Assembly: GCA_033439265.1 (NCBI GenBank)
Contig: JAVTVX010000035.1
Coordinates: 6,118,001 to 6,182,000, forward strand
Length of the DNA: 64,000 nt
From: Dillenia suffruticosa
Taxonomy: Eukaryota > Streptophyta > Magnoliopsida > Dilleniales > Dilleniaceae
Direction of reading: 5' to 3'
Shown here: piece after piece, positions 50,179 to 62,727 of the stretch
How positions within the stretch are numbered: the stretch's first letter is position 1
How the letters are laid out: each line of letters begins with the position of its first letter
Translations under genes and position numbers: made by a program
The notes under the pieces: model-generated
The model's database searches: none
What the model was told of the DNA's origin: nothing
The model's input: only the letters and a program-made list of their open reading frames with translations

Positions 50179-51129
50179 ATGTCGCAGAGCGGGAAATTGA
50201 CGCCAAATCTGGATCAACAAAGCACCAAGCTCCTAAATCTGACGGTGCTTCAGCGAATCGATCCTTTCATCGGAGAAATTCTCATCACAGCCGCTCATGT
50301 TACCTTCTACGAATTCAACATTGAACATAATCAATGGGTACTTCTACCTACTTTTACTCATTAGCTTCTCTCTTAATCTTTCAACTTGTATTATCACAAA
50401 AATCAACGTTCGATTCTGTGTCGCGCGCGCGCGTGTATGTCTGACAGAGTCGCAAAGATGTCGAAGGATCTCTCTTTGTTGTCAAGAGGTAGCGAACAGT
50501 TGTCAATTGCTATGATGTTCATTTGTCCACTAGATTTTGTTGTAAATTGTAATTCCTTTTTTTGTTTGGTCTTTGCAGGAATGCACAGCCCAGATTCCAA
50601 TTCATTGTAATGAACCGGCGAAACACTGGTACGGGTTGCTATTTCCTTCTCATAGTTCTGTTGTTTTGAAGTGGATCTTTAATGTCTAATGTTAAGGAAT
50701 TACTTTTTGTAGAATCCTTTTGCATTTAAGAATAGTGTCAAGAAATGATGGAGACGGCAGGGATGGAAAACCCTGAATGTGATTTGGCGCAATTTTCTAT
50801 TGATTGAAGAGTTGTGCTATACTATAAGCGTGCTCTTCAATGATGAATAATCTAGATCTAGAAAATACGGTATCTAACGTGATGTAATTTCATTGGATGG
50901 CAATTTCGGTATATTTATTTGTTTTTATTTTCCCTGGCACGATGGATTGTCTTGCTTAACTTGATTATTGTTGGCAGAAAATCTAGTGGAGAATCTATTG
51001 GGAGACTTTGAGTTTGAAGTCCAAACTCCATATTTGTTGTATCGGAATGCATCCCAAGAAGTAATCGGCATTTGGTTTTACAATGCCAATGAATGTGAGG
51101 AGGTTGGAAATCTCTTTAACAGGTACTCT

Positions 51130-51165
<36 letters not shown>

Positions 51166-54100
51166 CTTTGATGTATAATTGTGTTGATTGTGTACATGAC
51201 TCATTAGTGGTACTTCAAATGCCTCATACAGGCAAGACAATTGTTTTCCATTTCTTGTTTCAATGAGAAACTGATTTTGGAAGATGTGTTACCTTGTTTG
51301 GGTATTATGCATCATAATTTAAATTATGTTTACTTTTAAGGATGTTTTCTTCTCGAATTCTCTTTTAAGTCATTCTTCATTGTGCATGAGCTTTGTGTGT
51401 GCATGTTTTGGTCCAGTTGAATCTACGTTTATTTTGGCAATATACTCTGAGGTTATAATCATTTCATTTGAGCCACAAAAATTTTTTTTTGTAGAACTAA
51501 GACTTTAAAATCCATCCTCTTAAGGGATAGTTTCTAGTTTATTCATGGTCTGCTTGTTACATTAAGGAATTGTTCATTTTAACATGTTTTATGTGTGATT
51601 CTGAGACTTCTCATGTTTGCAATTGCAAACTACAAAGTAATAAATCTTGATGTAATATGAATGAAGCTAGCATCTTAATGGCACTTTCTGCCTTTAAGTT
51701 CTTTATCCAGGTTGTAAGAAACCATCCATAAAGAGAAGAACAGAATAATTCCTCATGGGTCCTACTGTCTTGCATTTTGTTCTCCTTGGGTTGTGGATGC
51801 ACTTTTATACTCAAGATTGATTTCTACCAAAATATGATAGTTTTGGTGGGTCCATTAGATCCTCTTGCAGTTTTGGTTCTGGGCTGTTTCTTTTGTTGGA
51901 TAGAGGACTAACATGATCTTTTAATAGTTTTGTTAAGTCAAATTTGCTGTCTGACACATATTATCCCATCGTTATGTTTCTCTTGGTGCAGAATACTTAG
52001 TGCCTACTCTATGGTTCCTACAAAGCTAAAAGCTTCCTCAACAAAAAGGTAATAGTTTTCCCTACATTACCTTATTCTGCTTATTGGGTGACATTAACCT
52101 TTTCCATGGTATAAATTGGATACAGTGGTACTAGTATGGTTGAGACAAGTATGAAGGTTTCCTTTATTGTAGAAAGGAAGTAGAGAAACAGATAAGATGC
52201 ATGGCATTTGCCTTCCCTTTTCTTTAGCTTTCTTGTATAGATTTTCATGTGAAAAAGTAAGACATTTGAAGTCTTGTAAATTTGGGTTAGCTTCTGTAAG
52301 GATAATCTAGAGTAAGAAGTTCTCTCTTCAGTTCAACACTTTTAAACAACTCTTTTAAGGCTGTCAATAGCTCTTGTCACTGTGAAAGCTACTCTTACTT
52401 TGCACTTTGGGTTTGTTATTGTAAAATCTCTGAGTGAAGTCATTCTTAGCCTATAATTTTGCTTTTTAACCTGTAAATTTATATAAAACTTCCTTCCTAT
52501 CTAAATATATTAGATAAAAAAGAAGGTTGTATCTTAGAGATTCTGGAAAAAGTGAAAAGTTATATATATATATATATATAAACAATGAAGGTATTTAAGC
52601 AATTTTGTTAAAAGGAGAACACTGGAAATAAGTGAAATACCTCAAATAAAGGAATCCTTTCCAATCTCTCTTAACATCTTCAAGCAGCAACACTTTGACA
52701 AGCTCCATAAGCAAATTCTAGAAAGACCGAATTCATCACATATGTTCATCGGACCAGTCTTGTTATTACTCTCGATTACAAGGATGCCTTGTGCATTATT
52801 TGGACAAACCTTATTCTAATAAAAATGCTTGAAAGTTTGTTCCAAATGCCCCATGAAATTGTACATTGCAAGAACAAATAATTCCAAATCTCACTCGGAA
52901 AAACTTGTTGCCAAGGATCATGGACCTACTAAAGTTCTGATGGGACATATGGCTAGCAAGAGCTAATGAGAACGAATTAGGAATAACGGTAAGATGACTG
53001 AGAAAGGATTGCATGAAAAATGATCCTGATAATTCGAACTCCATACTCTCTTTCACAATTTGTAGATATGTGGAGCGGTGTTCAACTAGTGTTACAATGG
53101 CCTTTAGTAGCTTGGTTTTTTATAATCTTTCCAGTTGAGGCAAGTGCTATTAGAATGTCCTTCAATCAGCACTTTCTAGGAAAGCCCTATGCTACCTTGT
53201 TGAGGTCGAGTTTAATTTGGAATTGCTAGTAGAGGTATACAGATTTCTCTAGGGCTTCTAAATCTGGGAGTGGGAGTGGGTTTAGTTAGTCATATCAGAC
53301 TTTCGTTATGGTATTCAGTAACTTTTACCTTTAGTTCTCCGCAATCTTTAATATGAAGCCTGGAGAGTCATTGATGACTTTTGTGTGGCTTAGCAATTTT
53401 GGCCGATCGAGAATATATCATAACATTGCCTTTAGACCATTTGCCCGTGCATACATATGTTTGTGTTTCTGTCGTTTGTTTTTGCATTTGCATCCCTTCT
53501 GTTTCTCTTGTCATGCTTTGTAAATGAATCTATATGGTTTACTGAAGTGAGTTTGAAGAAATAGAAACCATCCCATCAATCCCAGTTGTGGAAGGCCAGC
53601 TGGAACAGTCACCAATTACTTCTCCTGCAAAAGGTGGTGCCGAAGACTCTTCCTTAATGGGCTTCTTTGATGTAAGTGCTTAGACATGGTGATTCTAAGT
53701 TTATGTAAGCACATTGCGCCAGCATTTTTTTTCCCTCTTCTTGGGTCATTTTAAAAATGGTAAAGACCATCTAAGTTGACAAAACTTTGGGGCAATATAG
53801 AATCAGTAGCATAACACTGGTGAGACCTGTCATCTTGTTTCTGCGTTTTGGGACATGCCTACCCCAGTCCACTTCTTTGGCAGACACTGCTGTATCGAAC
53901 AGTTAATGATTGCATTCCAGTGTCTTTTTCAAACTATGATGCATGATGCATCGTTACATTGAAAAAGGACAGTTGTGGTATCGTGTCCTTTTAGTGTCAA
54001 TCTACATGCCGTCCCCATTATCTACGAGGGAGGAATTATGGAACCTTACAATGTGAGGCAAACTAAAATTGTTGATAGGTGGGAAGAACAATTCATGGTC

Positions 54101-55444
54101 ATTTAAAGGAAAACTTTGGCCGTAAAGGAAATAGTACAATTTGATTTGTTGACGGCCAGTGTCATAAAGTTTTCAAAGAAACATAACTAATGAATTCAAA
54201 TGGAATACTGTGGACACACCAAGAATGAAACCACTGTTTTGAGTTTTTTCTTATGCCATAAATGAACTTGAACACATTCTTTTAAATAAATTTTTCAATA
54301 GTGTTTCTTGTTGTTGTTGTTGTTGTAGTGTTTCTTGTAATACATGCAACTCAATATGTGCTGGGCATGGTCATGTGGTTCACAGATAAAACCTTTGTTT
54401 GTGGTCTCTTCTAATTACCATTTGCACAATGGAGTCTTAATTGGATATTATTGAATCTGGCCTGGGAATTCTTTTAATTTGCAGGCAGCTATGAATATCA
54501 GTAATGGTGCTTCAAATGTGGCATCTTCAAGACCGTTCCACCATTCTTCTGCAGCCGTTCCTCCATCTTCTCATGCGCCCAACCTTTTCCCTAATCCATC
54601 CCCGACAATTCAAATACCACAACTGTCTTTGCCGGCTTCATCATCTTCGGTGACACTCCAAGAAACTACAGAATTTGTAAGCCCAAACAACCATGTCATA
54701 AGTCTGGTGAAGCCCTCATCATTTCATCATCATCCTTCTAATTCACCTGGATTGGTTATGCCACCCACCTTCACATATGTGCTTTCTCCTCTTAATTCCT
54801 CTGTGAATCTGCATGGACCCAATGGCAGTCCGCTGCAACCCTTTTCCCCACCCACTCCAACGTCTCTTTCATCTGGTTCCAGTTTATCTCCGGGTTGTGG
54901 TGCGTTCCTCACCCGAGATAAAGTTCGTGATGCACTTCTAATGCTTGTACAGGTATGAATCTTCCTCTCTACAATTTACATACATGTCTTTTCTGTTTCC
55001 TTTTTTTTAATTATTATTTTGTTGCTAGTAAATTTAATTAGTTGTTTGTCCTTGTGAGTGTATTTCGCTTGAACTATTAAACCACTGCCAATAAAGTTAA
55101 ACACAGGTGAGCTGCCTTCCCAAAAGTATTCATCTTTTTGTTTAGTGAGGATGGGTCACTTATCATGGATAAGACGTAAATATGGTGAATCTGTTCTTGT
55201 AATGGAAAGGCCATCCAGGTGCACTGGTGCTAGGGTTTTATTTGGAATATGTTTCCGCCACAAACAGAACCACTCCATAAATATGGCAACCTGTTTGTCA
55301 TATTGTTTTGGTTATAGTTGCAGTATTTTGGCCTTGTCTATGACCAGTGTGTTTATTTATTTAACTGAATTCATAGTTGCTTTCTAGGACGATCTATTCA
55401 TTGATATGTTCCATCAAGCATTGCTCAAAGCGAATCAGTCATGA
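50179..55444 (+). CDS. DCP1: mRNA decapping activator DCP1
   Basis: Eight exons: 50179-50337, 50448-50488, 50579-50628, 50978-51122, 51992-52048, 53548-53671, 54485-54952, 55388-55444; GT-AG, phases join, 366 residues, the usual plant length. The EVH1-type domain fills about residues 10-140: NLTVLQRIDPFIGEILITAA, VTFYEFNIEHNQW, RKDVEGSLFVVKRN, FQFIVMNRRNTENLVENLLG, YLLYRNASQEVIGIWFYN. A Ser/Pro-rich linker follows, then the C-terminal trimerisation helix (LTRDKVRDALLMLVQDDLFI, DMFHQALLKANQ). DCP1 works with DCP2 and VARICOSE in P-bodies to remove mRNA caps. Start at MSQSG fits the family; an in-frame ATG at 50164 lies 15 bases upstream. Intron 4 has a long T run (51131-51163) and intron 5 a (TA)n run. 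No damage seen. Confidence 0.95.
52559..52580. repeat. (TA)n microsatellite
   Basis: About eleven TA units in DCP1 intron 5. Confidence 0.85.
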
Positions 55445-56207
55445 GTAGATGAACCATTTGGGCTCCCTATGCAGAGTTTCAGATTTGAAGTGCACAAAAG
55501 GAAAGTTTGCTTGTGTACATATCTGTAACCTTGGGCTAACTAATATGGTGTAAATTCGTAACATAGTCATTGATACAATAGTGCTTGTGGTTTTCATGTC
55601 CATCACAGTGGAGTTATTTGAAGAGATTATGTACATTTACATGGTTCAATCTGTTTTGACATTCGCCGATCAATAATGTACCAAAGATAAAATGTCGGAA
55701 TAATTGTTGAATAGAGGTGAACTAGGTTATCGATTGCGTGTTAAATCTTGTGCTTGTGGTCTGTCCATGCATAATGTCTGTTGAGTTGGGCCTTGTTTTG
55801 TGGCATTGATGTGGATTGTCAACTGGTGCTTGAGCTGTTCCCAATAAGACAGCCTAATGGAAAAAAATATATCTAGTGCTTGAGCTTGTTCTCCCGTAAG
55901 CTGTTCCTACATCCTAGTTTATTTTTTGCATGTTTGCTTGTGAATATGTTATTGATTTTCTGCGGCTTGTTGCATCCAAACTCGACAAATTTATGGCAAA
56001 ATATTCAAAGTTGTCCGTTTATTGTCCAGGCTTCTCAGAGAAAGCATTCCAAGTCCTAATGCCTGTCTAGATATTTTTTCCCAGCACCTTTGACGGACTT
56101 CTAGCTCAAAAGGTTCTTTCTTCTAGTTCAAATTTCTTTACCATAACGGCCTTTGTGCAGTTTTTTAAATGTTTTTGGAAAATTTGAATGGTTGATCAGC
56201 TTGAGTA

Positions 56208-56238
<31 letters not shown>

Positions 56239-57777
56239 TTGAAAATGAAAATTCAAGTCATAGTTAAATACAGTAATGGTTTGGACTCGTGCTCAAGCTC
56301 ATTCGATCTCATTAAACATGCCAGATACAAACATAAATCTTACACTCAATTCACTAAACATGTCAGGTACATATATTATTCTCGGACGTTCACTAAATGA
56401 GCAATGACTCAACATAAAAGAAACCAAGTTTTCAATATTTTTAACATAATTCAACGAGCTTGCAATTTTTGAGAAAATTTGAAAATTAATAATTGTAATT
56501 TTGCAAATGCCAAAGTATATAGATACATCATACCCTACCCGTTAATGAATTTTAGTAAAACTAGGTTTTTAATTTGAAACATCAGTGCCTATTTTTCTGG
56601 GTTATTTTTTTAAATTTTTTTATAAAATATTGTTTTTTTAATTAAAATTATTTTACTATTGTTAGTTTTTTCCTCCAAATATTGATTTCACACTCGTATT
56701 GTTTTCGCATTTTTAGAATGTGAGATCAACTTTTTTATTTTTTATTTTTTGCTTTTTATAATGTAATTAAAAAAAAAAAAAAAGGGTTTCTTATTTTGTG
56801 AGTACGAAATCAACCGCTTCAGCAGCACCACGTTTCACGCACACCCAAACCAAAAGATATCTCTCTCTCTCTCTTACACGACCTCTGCTGCTGCAAAGCT
56901 TGAATAGCAGAAGCCTATTTCAGATCAGAGTACGTGGTTTTTTTCCCTTTTTTGTTTTCTTTTATGGGTTTCTAAAATCTGTTTGATCTCATTTTTCTTT
57001 ACCCAAATTTCGCAGTTGCGTGCAAATCTCTACCTGGGTTTGCATTTTCTTTTCCTCGTTGGTTTTAAGGTTTTTTGCTTTTATGTGTTTTTTCTTTTGC
57101 CTTTTTACTTCAATGTACTGTCTGAATTTTATTTTTCTAGATTCCAAGTTTGAATTTTCACATAAAAATATTCAATCTAAAGATTATCCAAAGTTCGATA
57201 CTTTGAATTTTGGTTTCTGAACGTAAAATCCTTGATTTGGTTACTTTTGGATTTTTTTTTTTTTTTGTTTTCAAAGGGGTAATGAATTCCTTTTAGGGGG
57301 GTTGCATTTTGTTCATGGTCTAAAATTTCGACCTCAAACTTCTCAACCGGCTAAAAAACCAGCATCTATTTGGCTGACAAGCTTTGATCTAGGCGAGAGA
57401 TCCGGGACGATTTCGCATTTGCGATTGCGAAATAATTTTTCCCACAAAAGTAAAAAAACAAAAAAAAAATAAATAATTCGAATAAGAAATCAATACTTTG
57501 AAAAAGAAAAAAAAAACAACAGTGAAATAATTTTAATTAAAAAAAAATATTTCAGTAAAAAACCTTATTTTCTTTTGTGTTCGGCTTTTCTATAAATTAT
57601 TTACCCAATTATTGGATGTTTGACTCTTAAACCCTAAACCCCGGTACAGCTGAAGATTGGATTCATTTCATAATACCATGTCACATCAGCCCGGCTCACC
57701 GCCATTGGGTCGCGATGATCCACGTCGCTAAGCTTTTGAGCAGTCAGTGAATCCATCTTACGAGTCTAGTGCAAAAC

Positions 57778-57808
<31 letters not shown>

Positions 57809-57823
57809 GCTACACTGCAGGAA
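55445..57823. other. Spacer between DCP1 and the organelle RRM relic
   Basis: DCP1 3' region, then AT-rich DNA with an A run at 56209-56233. From about 56800 to 57250 the style changes to a leader-like stretch (CTCTCTCTCTCTTACACG, 56861-56878; AGATCAGAGTACG) that may be a transcribed 5' region, but no coding exon was placed. 57780-57815 is a second CT-rich tract, the likely leader of the relic at 57824. Confidence 0.45.
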
Positions 57824-59819
57824 ATGGCGTTGCTCAGAAGAATCTCAGGTAGCATATTCTGGGGACGGCTTTGTTCTCGATTATCATCAAATGGGATGTT
57901 TTTAGTGTCACCTGCTTCGTCTCAAACTTTAATTCCCCCAACGCTTCTGATTCCTTCAAGAGGAATCGCTTCCAATCTTTTCGTCGGAGATATTATTATT
58001 CCCTTGTCTTTCCTTCAATTTTTCTGCTTTCCAACTTGTGATTTTTCATTTAACAGCATTTTTCAACTAATCTTTGTTATGCTTCGATTAGGGTTTAAGG
58101 TTCTTTTGCCCCGCTAGTGGAACAACAAGTTCAAATGGCCCATTTGATTTTTCGTTGACGCAGATACTATGCCCAGCAGTTTTTTCTTTAGTTGATCATA
58201 ACATGCATATAGTGTTCTATATTTTGTCGCTTGGCTATGAAGTACTTAATTTACCCATTGGATGATGCCTTCTCCTCTCTTCTGAAATATTGAGTAATCA
58301 TGGCTTTGATCACTCAACTCCTTTGATCCTATTTATCTATATTTTTTACTGATTAAAAAGGGTGAAGGGGAACACCTGGTAGCTACCCACTTCGAATTTT
58401 TACATTGAGGACTCTTATCTGTTGTGGGATATTCGATTTGAGGTATAGCTACTCCCAATTGGGTGCATCTTAGATTTTCACTCAAACCTTTGTGCAACTT
58501 AAATATAACATAGGCTTGAGTACTAGAAATTTGAGTTCAGTCACATTTTTCCTATCAATTGCCCTTATAAAGTTGCATTAACCTGCAAAGTTTGATGGTT
58601 GACCTTTGAAGCTTAGGAGGCGGGATTGTTGAGCTTCATACCCTTTCATTTTGAGAAGTATAACGCGCTAGTGGTATACCATCAGTTACTGATTTGAATT
58701 GAGATATATCGCCTCGATCCTTGCGAGAGGTTATGCCTCATGGAGCTTCTCTCACGCCTCCTTCCCTCCATGGTCCTTCGATATGTCACTATACCATTTA
58801 TTCGGCTTCTTTTTCTCTTTGTTCTCTTCCCCCTTCTTTTATTTTATTTTGTTTTATTTTTTATTTTTTGTTTCCTGCTATTTATGTTATTGTGCCAAAT
58901 ATATACAAAGACACAATACTTGGAAGCACTTCTCCCGTGAGAGATGACAAGGCGAACCTGTGATAGAGGTGTGAAACAAGCGGATGATGGGTATAGTTTC
59001 GGGCTTAACTTGCTGCTTGATGTGATGATGCCTTTCTGAGGGGATTCTTATCAAGGCCTTTGGTTGAAGAGGAAATACTGTAGGCAAGTATTTGTTGTTC
59101 TTAGGTTTGGGGAGAATAGCTAGGATGGACATCTTATAAGGTCCATGAGGAATATGGCATTGGTGGTTTGAGGTTCACTAGGTAAGATTAGGATGATTTT
59201 GAGGTATCATGTTGATGATGCTGGGTCAATATTCTGACCATGATACTTATTGTGCTTCTTGCATCTGCTAACCTTTTCCTGCTAACCTTTGACATGGATG
59301 CTTTGTTTATTTTGCCATTGTTTGTGATGTTTCTGAGGGGGATGCAGTGAATGCTCATTGTAACGAAGAGAATGCTGAATAGGTATTTAAGACTTTTCAG
59401 CTATTTCACGACACCTTCAGTGTTCATCAAACTGGTTGGGGATGGTAGGGTCATACAGGTGGATGAGAGTGTAAGTGTTTTCAGTGTTACAACAAAATTC
59501 ATAGGGCGGGGGGATATTCAGATGGCATGACATTTCTAAGGTCTAATTTTTTCCTTGGGAACTGGCTAACAGAGATATTCTCTTGTTGATAATTTGCAGA
59601 AGCAAAAGAAGATCATAGTTAATAGAAGCTAGTTATGCAAGAATGTAGCAAAGCCTGTGCATGGTTTGCTCTTGCATCATAATTGTGCAGGCTTTGGGTT
59701 CTTGGCCATGTTATTTCAGAGTAGCTATGGTGGCTAGGAATATGGATGAGTAACCAATCTCAAGTCCAATGTTGTTCTTGGTGATGCACAAGGAAAATAA
59801 CAACTAAAAAACTGTTTTT

Positions 59820-60850
59820 GATTGGCTGGGTAGCAATTGAACAATATTTGAGTGGAATGATCACACTCTTCGATATTCGGATCAACCTCCTTTATGTTCA
59901 TGTTTTCATTGCATAGATGTAATTGGGCAATTTTGTTGTAGTACTTGAGGTTTGTGTCGTCGGTGAACATTCATTATGGCCATTATTTTTTAATATTCAA
60001 CACCACACATATGGACATGCTTTAGTTGATAAAGTTAAGCGCATATGAGTTTTTTACTAATTGGAAGGGGAGGGGAATGGGATTGGTTAGGTCGCAACTG
60101 AATGATTTTTTAGTGGAATGATCACACTTTTGATGCTTTGGTCCAAATCCCCCCCTCCCCCCCCCCACCATCTTTGTACATGTTTTGTTTTCATATATGT
60201 AATAGGTTGATTTCTTTGTAGTGCTTTTTTGTGCTTGGGATTTGCCTCATGAGTGGCATAAGAGAATTCGAACCACTTGAATTAATACATTTTATCATCA
60301 TCATCATCATCTCTCCTCTCTCCTATATTGGTTTCTAAAAAGGCCGATCCCAAAATTTGGAATTAAGACTCAGTTTGTTGTTGTTCCTTTTTTGTGCTTG
60401 GGAGTTGCCTCATTGGTGCACTTTGTCTTTTTTCTTCTTTGTCTTGCTTATCGAACACATTAATTATGGCCATTATTTGTTGTTGTTCAACACCACATGC
60501 AAAACGGGCATGCCAAAGTTGATAATATAGGTGCATATGAGCAGTTATACTTTAAGAAAAAAGGAAGGGAAGAGGGATGTGATCTGTTAGGTGGCAATTC
60601 AATGATTTTTGAGTGGAATGATGACACCCTTTGATGTTTGGATCATGTTTTCTGTGCATTGATGTAATTGGGAAATTTTTTTTCTTTTGCATTTTTGTGC
60701 TTGGATTTGCCTTGGTGGTGTCCTTTGTATTTTTCTTCTTTGTCTTGTTTTTTGAACACATTCATTATGGCTGCTATTTGTTATCATTCAACATTACATA
60801 TAAAATCGAGGGGCATATGAATGGTTTTACTTTAGAAAAAGGAAGGGGAG
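59820..60850 (+). repeat. Diverged intronic tandem repeats
   Basis: The words GAGTGGAATGATCACAC (about 59851, 60112, 60611) and CATTATGGCCATTATTT (about 59971, 60463, 60764) recur in order, with AACACATTCATTATGGC, ATTCAACACCACA and GGAAGGGGAGGGAATG around them. This gives three to four degenerate copies, some partial, in the first intron of the organelle RRM relic. Confidence 0.7.
60341..60390 (+). mobile_element. Short retroposon tail scrap
   Basis: AGGCCGATCCCAAAATTTGG then AATTAAGACTCAGTTTGTTG: resembles the GCCGACCC...GGGATTAAGGCTT...TTG ends of plant non-LTR elements. Only the tail is present, after a (TCA)n run. Confidence 0.45.
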
Positions 60851-61460
60851 GGAATGGTTTGATTTATGTGCTTTTTAGAGAATCTGGAGGTAAACAGCAT
60901 TTTGTATAGTTCAACAAAAAGCAGTAAATACATAATGACAAATTAGTTCAGGCATGGTGGGAATTGATACTTCCTTTCTAATGCGAGGTTTTATGTTGGC
61001 AGGACTGTCATATTACACCACAGAACAGACATTGTCCGAGGTGTTTTCTCAATATGGCTAAGTTCTTGAAGGTATGTTTAGTCTCATTCAACGTGCCTCT
61101 ACTGAGCTCTTGCTCACCGACAGGAATGGAAGATCCAGCTAATATTACCATTTCTTTCTGTTTTCAGCCACAGTTGTCATGGATCGAGTCTGAGACGGTT
61201 CAAAAGGTTTTGGATTTGTATCCTTTGCATCAGAGGATGCAGTGTATAAAGCTCTAACAGAAATGAATGGAAAGGCAAGTGTCATTTATCATGTCTTTTC
61301 ACCTTACATATGTTTTGGTCCTGGAAAATTCTATAGAATAAGTGAATTATGGCAGGCACTAAATGGGCACACAATTTTCGTTGATTTTGCAAAGCCAAAA
61401 ACTGCGAGTGGAGGGATGCCAATAGCAAGAAGACCGCCTGAACCAGTTGTGAGCAGCTGA

Positions 61461-62727
61461 TTGCATTTATAACAACACTACCCATGGAAAGTACTGGCAT
61501 GAGAATTAAATACTTAACTTTCTTTACATATGGCTGGTTTGCAGCTAGAGCAGAGACCCATTGTAGGAGGCAACATAATGAAATAGAGCAAGACGGACCT
61601 TATAATTTCCATAGATCCAGCAGTCCTCTGATATGGTGTTGCGGTGGCTGTTGACACTCCTGAACACATAATGATATGGTTGGGCTGGACTTGTGTTGTG
61701 TTTTGTTCTAAATTGGGATGCTATTTCGTGAAATAAGTGGGATTGGCCTAAATATTGTTATGTTTTCCCAAACACGGAGTTGGTTCAATCCAATCTGATC
61801 CTTGCTTAATGGTGCTAGCCAAATAAGCGCTTGGGGAATATGAGACGGATTTAGCTTACGATAATATTACACCTTCTTGAACCATCAGCTCATGTAAGAA
61901 TTCTGTTCATGCACAATAAAGTTGCATTTGATTTGCTTATACCTGATCTTGATTACACATTTCATATATGAAAGTCAGTGTTTTTGTTTTGTTTTGTTTT
62001 ATTTATTTATTATTTTTTCTAGGGTAAAAGGATGAAGAGGGGCTGTTTGTGTTTGCTATCTCCTCTTGTTGGTGCCATAAAAAGCTAAGCCTCCTACCAG
62101 AGGCTTCACCCTTTTATGAAAAGTCGGTATCTGGAAGTCGCAATCATCCCCTTGATTGAATTCGTATTACGACTATCATATTTGCATCACAAGCACATTT
62201 AGATAGTGAGCCCTTGCTCTTATTCAAATGCTGATACTGATAGATCTTCTTTTCTTCTTTGTTCATTCACCTTGATCGGATCGCATGACATGCCCAAGGA
62301 ATATCTTGAGCTAGAAATATTAGACTGCGAGGGGGGGGGGGGGCCATTTTAACAATCGATGCTTCTAAATTTAGGCTTTAGATAGATCTGCATCCAAACA
62401 TGAAGTAACAAATTACAATAATTTATCCAACCTTACTTGGGGTTTATTAAATTTCTCAGATTTTTGACATATGATAGGAAGAGGCTTTTCTTTGTGGAGT
62501 TCATTTTGCCCATACATATTCCCAAAAGATTGCTCTCCATGCTTACGAATTGTAATCCTACGAATCACGTATTGAATTTAAGCGGCATCCATCCTACCCC
62601 ATGATGAAAATGTCACCCCCCCCCATTCTTCTTTTTTTTTCTTTTTGTTCCCCCAATTTGTTGTTTACGTATATACAACCCCACCATAATGGTCATAATA
62701 AAATGAAGAATGTACATTTTTTCCTTT
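61461..62727. other. Spacer between the organelle RRM relic and the F-box gene
   Basis: The 3' regions of two convergent genes. Contains a G run at 62331-62343 and a C run near 62616. No gene recognised. Confidence 0.6.

Larger units (their letters stand above)
57824..61460 (+). pseudogene. Organelle-type single-RRM protein relic, introns retained
   Basis: Four exon remnants: 57824-57989 (MALLRRISGSIFWGRLCSRL ... GIASNLFVG), 61003-61071 (LSYYTTEQTLSEVFSQYG), 61168-61274 (ATVVMDRV, DGSKGFGFVSFASEDAVYKA) and 61356-61460 (ALNGHTIFVDFAKPKTASGG ... EPVVSS, TGA). Lengths and phases fit a protein of about 148 residues with an N-terminal organelle targeting peptide, RNP2 (LFVGGLS) and RNP1 (KGFGFVSF). 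Defects: TAA at 61059-61061 where the family has Gln after QYG, TGA at 61191-61193 for Ser in RVSD, and an AT in place of GT at the exon 1 donor (57990-57991). The exon 3 donor is GC (AAG|GCAAGT), which can be functional. The 3 kb first intron holds diverged repeats. A segmental, not retro-copied, relic. Confidence 0.85.

Noticed and set aside
57990-57997. AT-AC (U12-type) intron after exon 1 of the organelle RRM relic
   Set aside because: The donor ATATTATT does not match ATATCCTT and the acceptor is an ordinary CAG; a G-to-A change at the donor is simpler.
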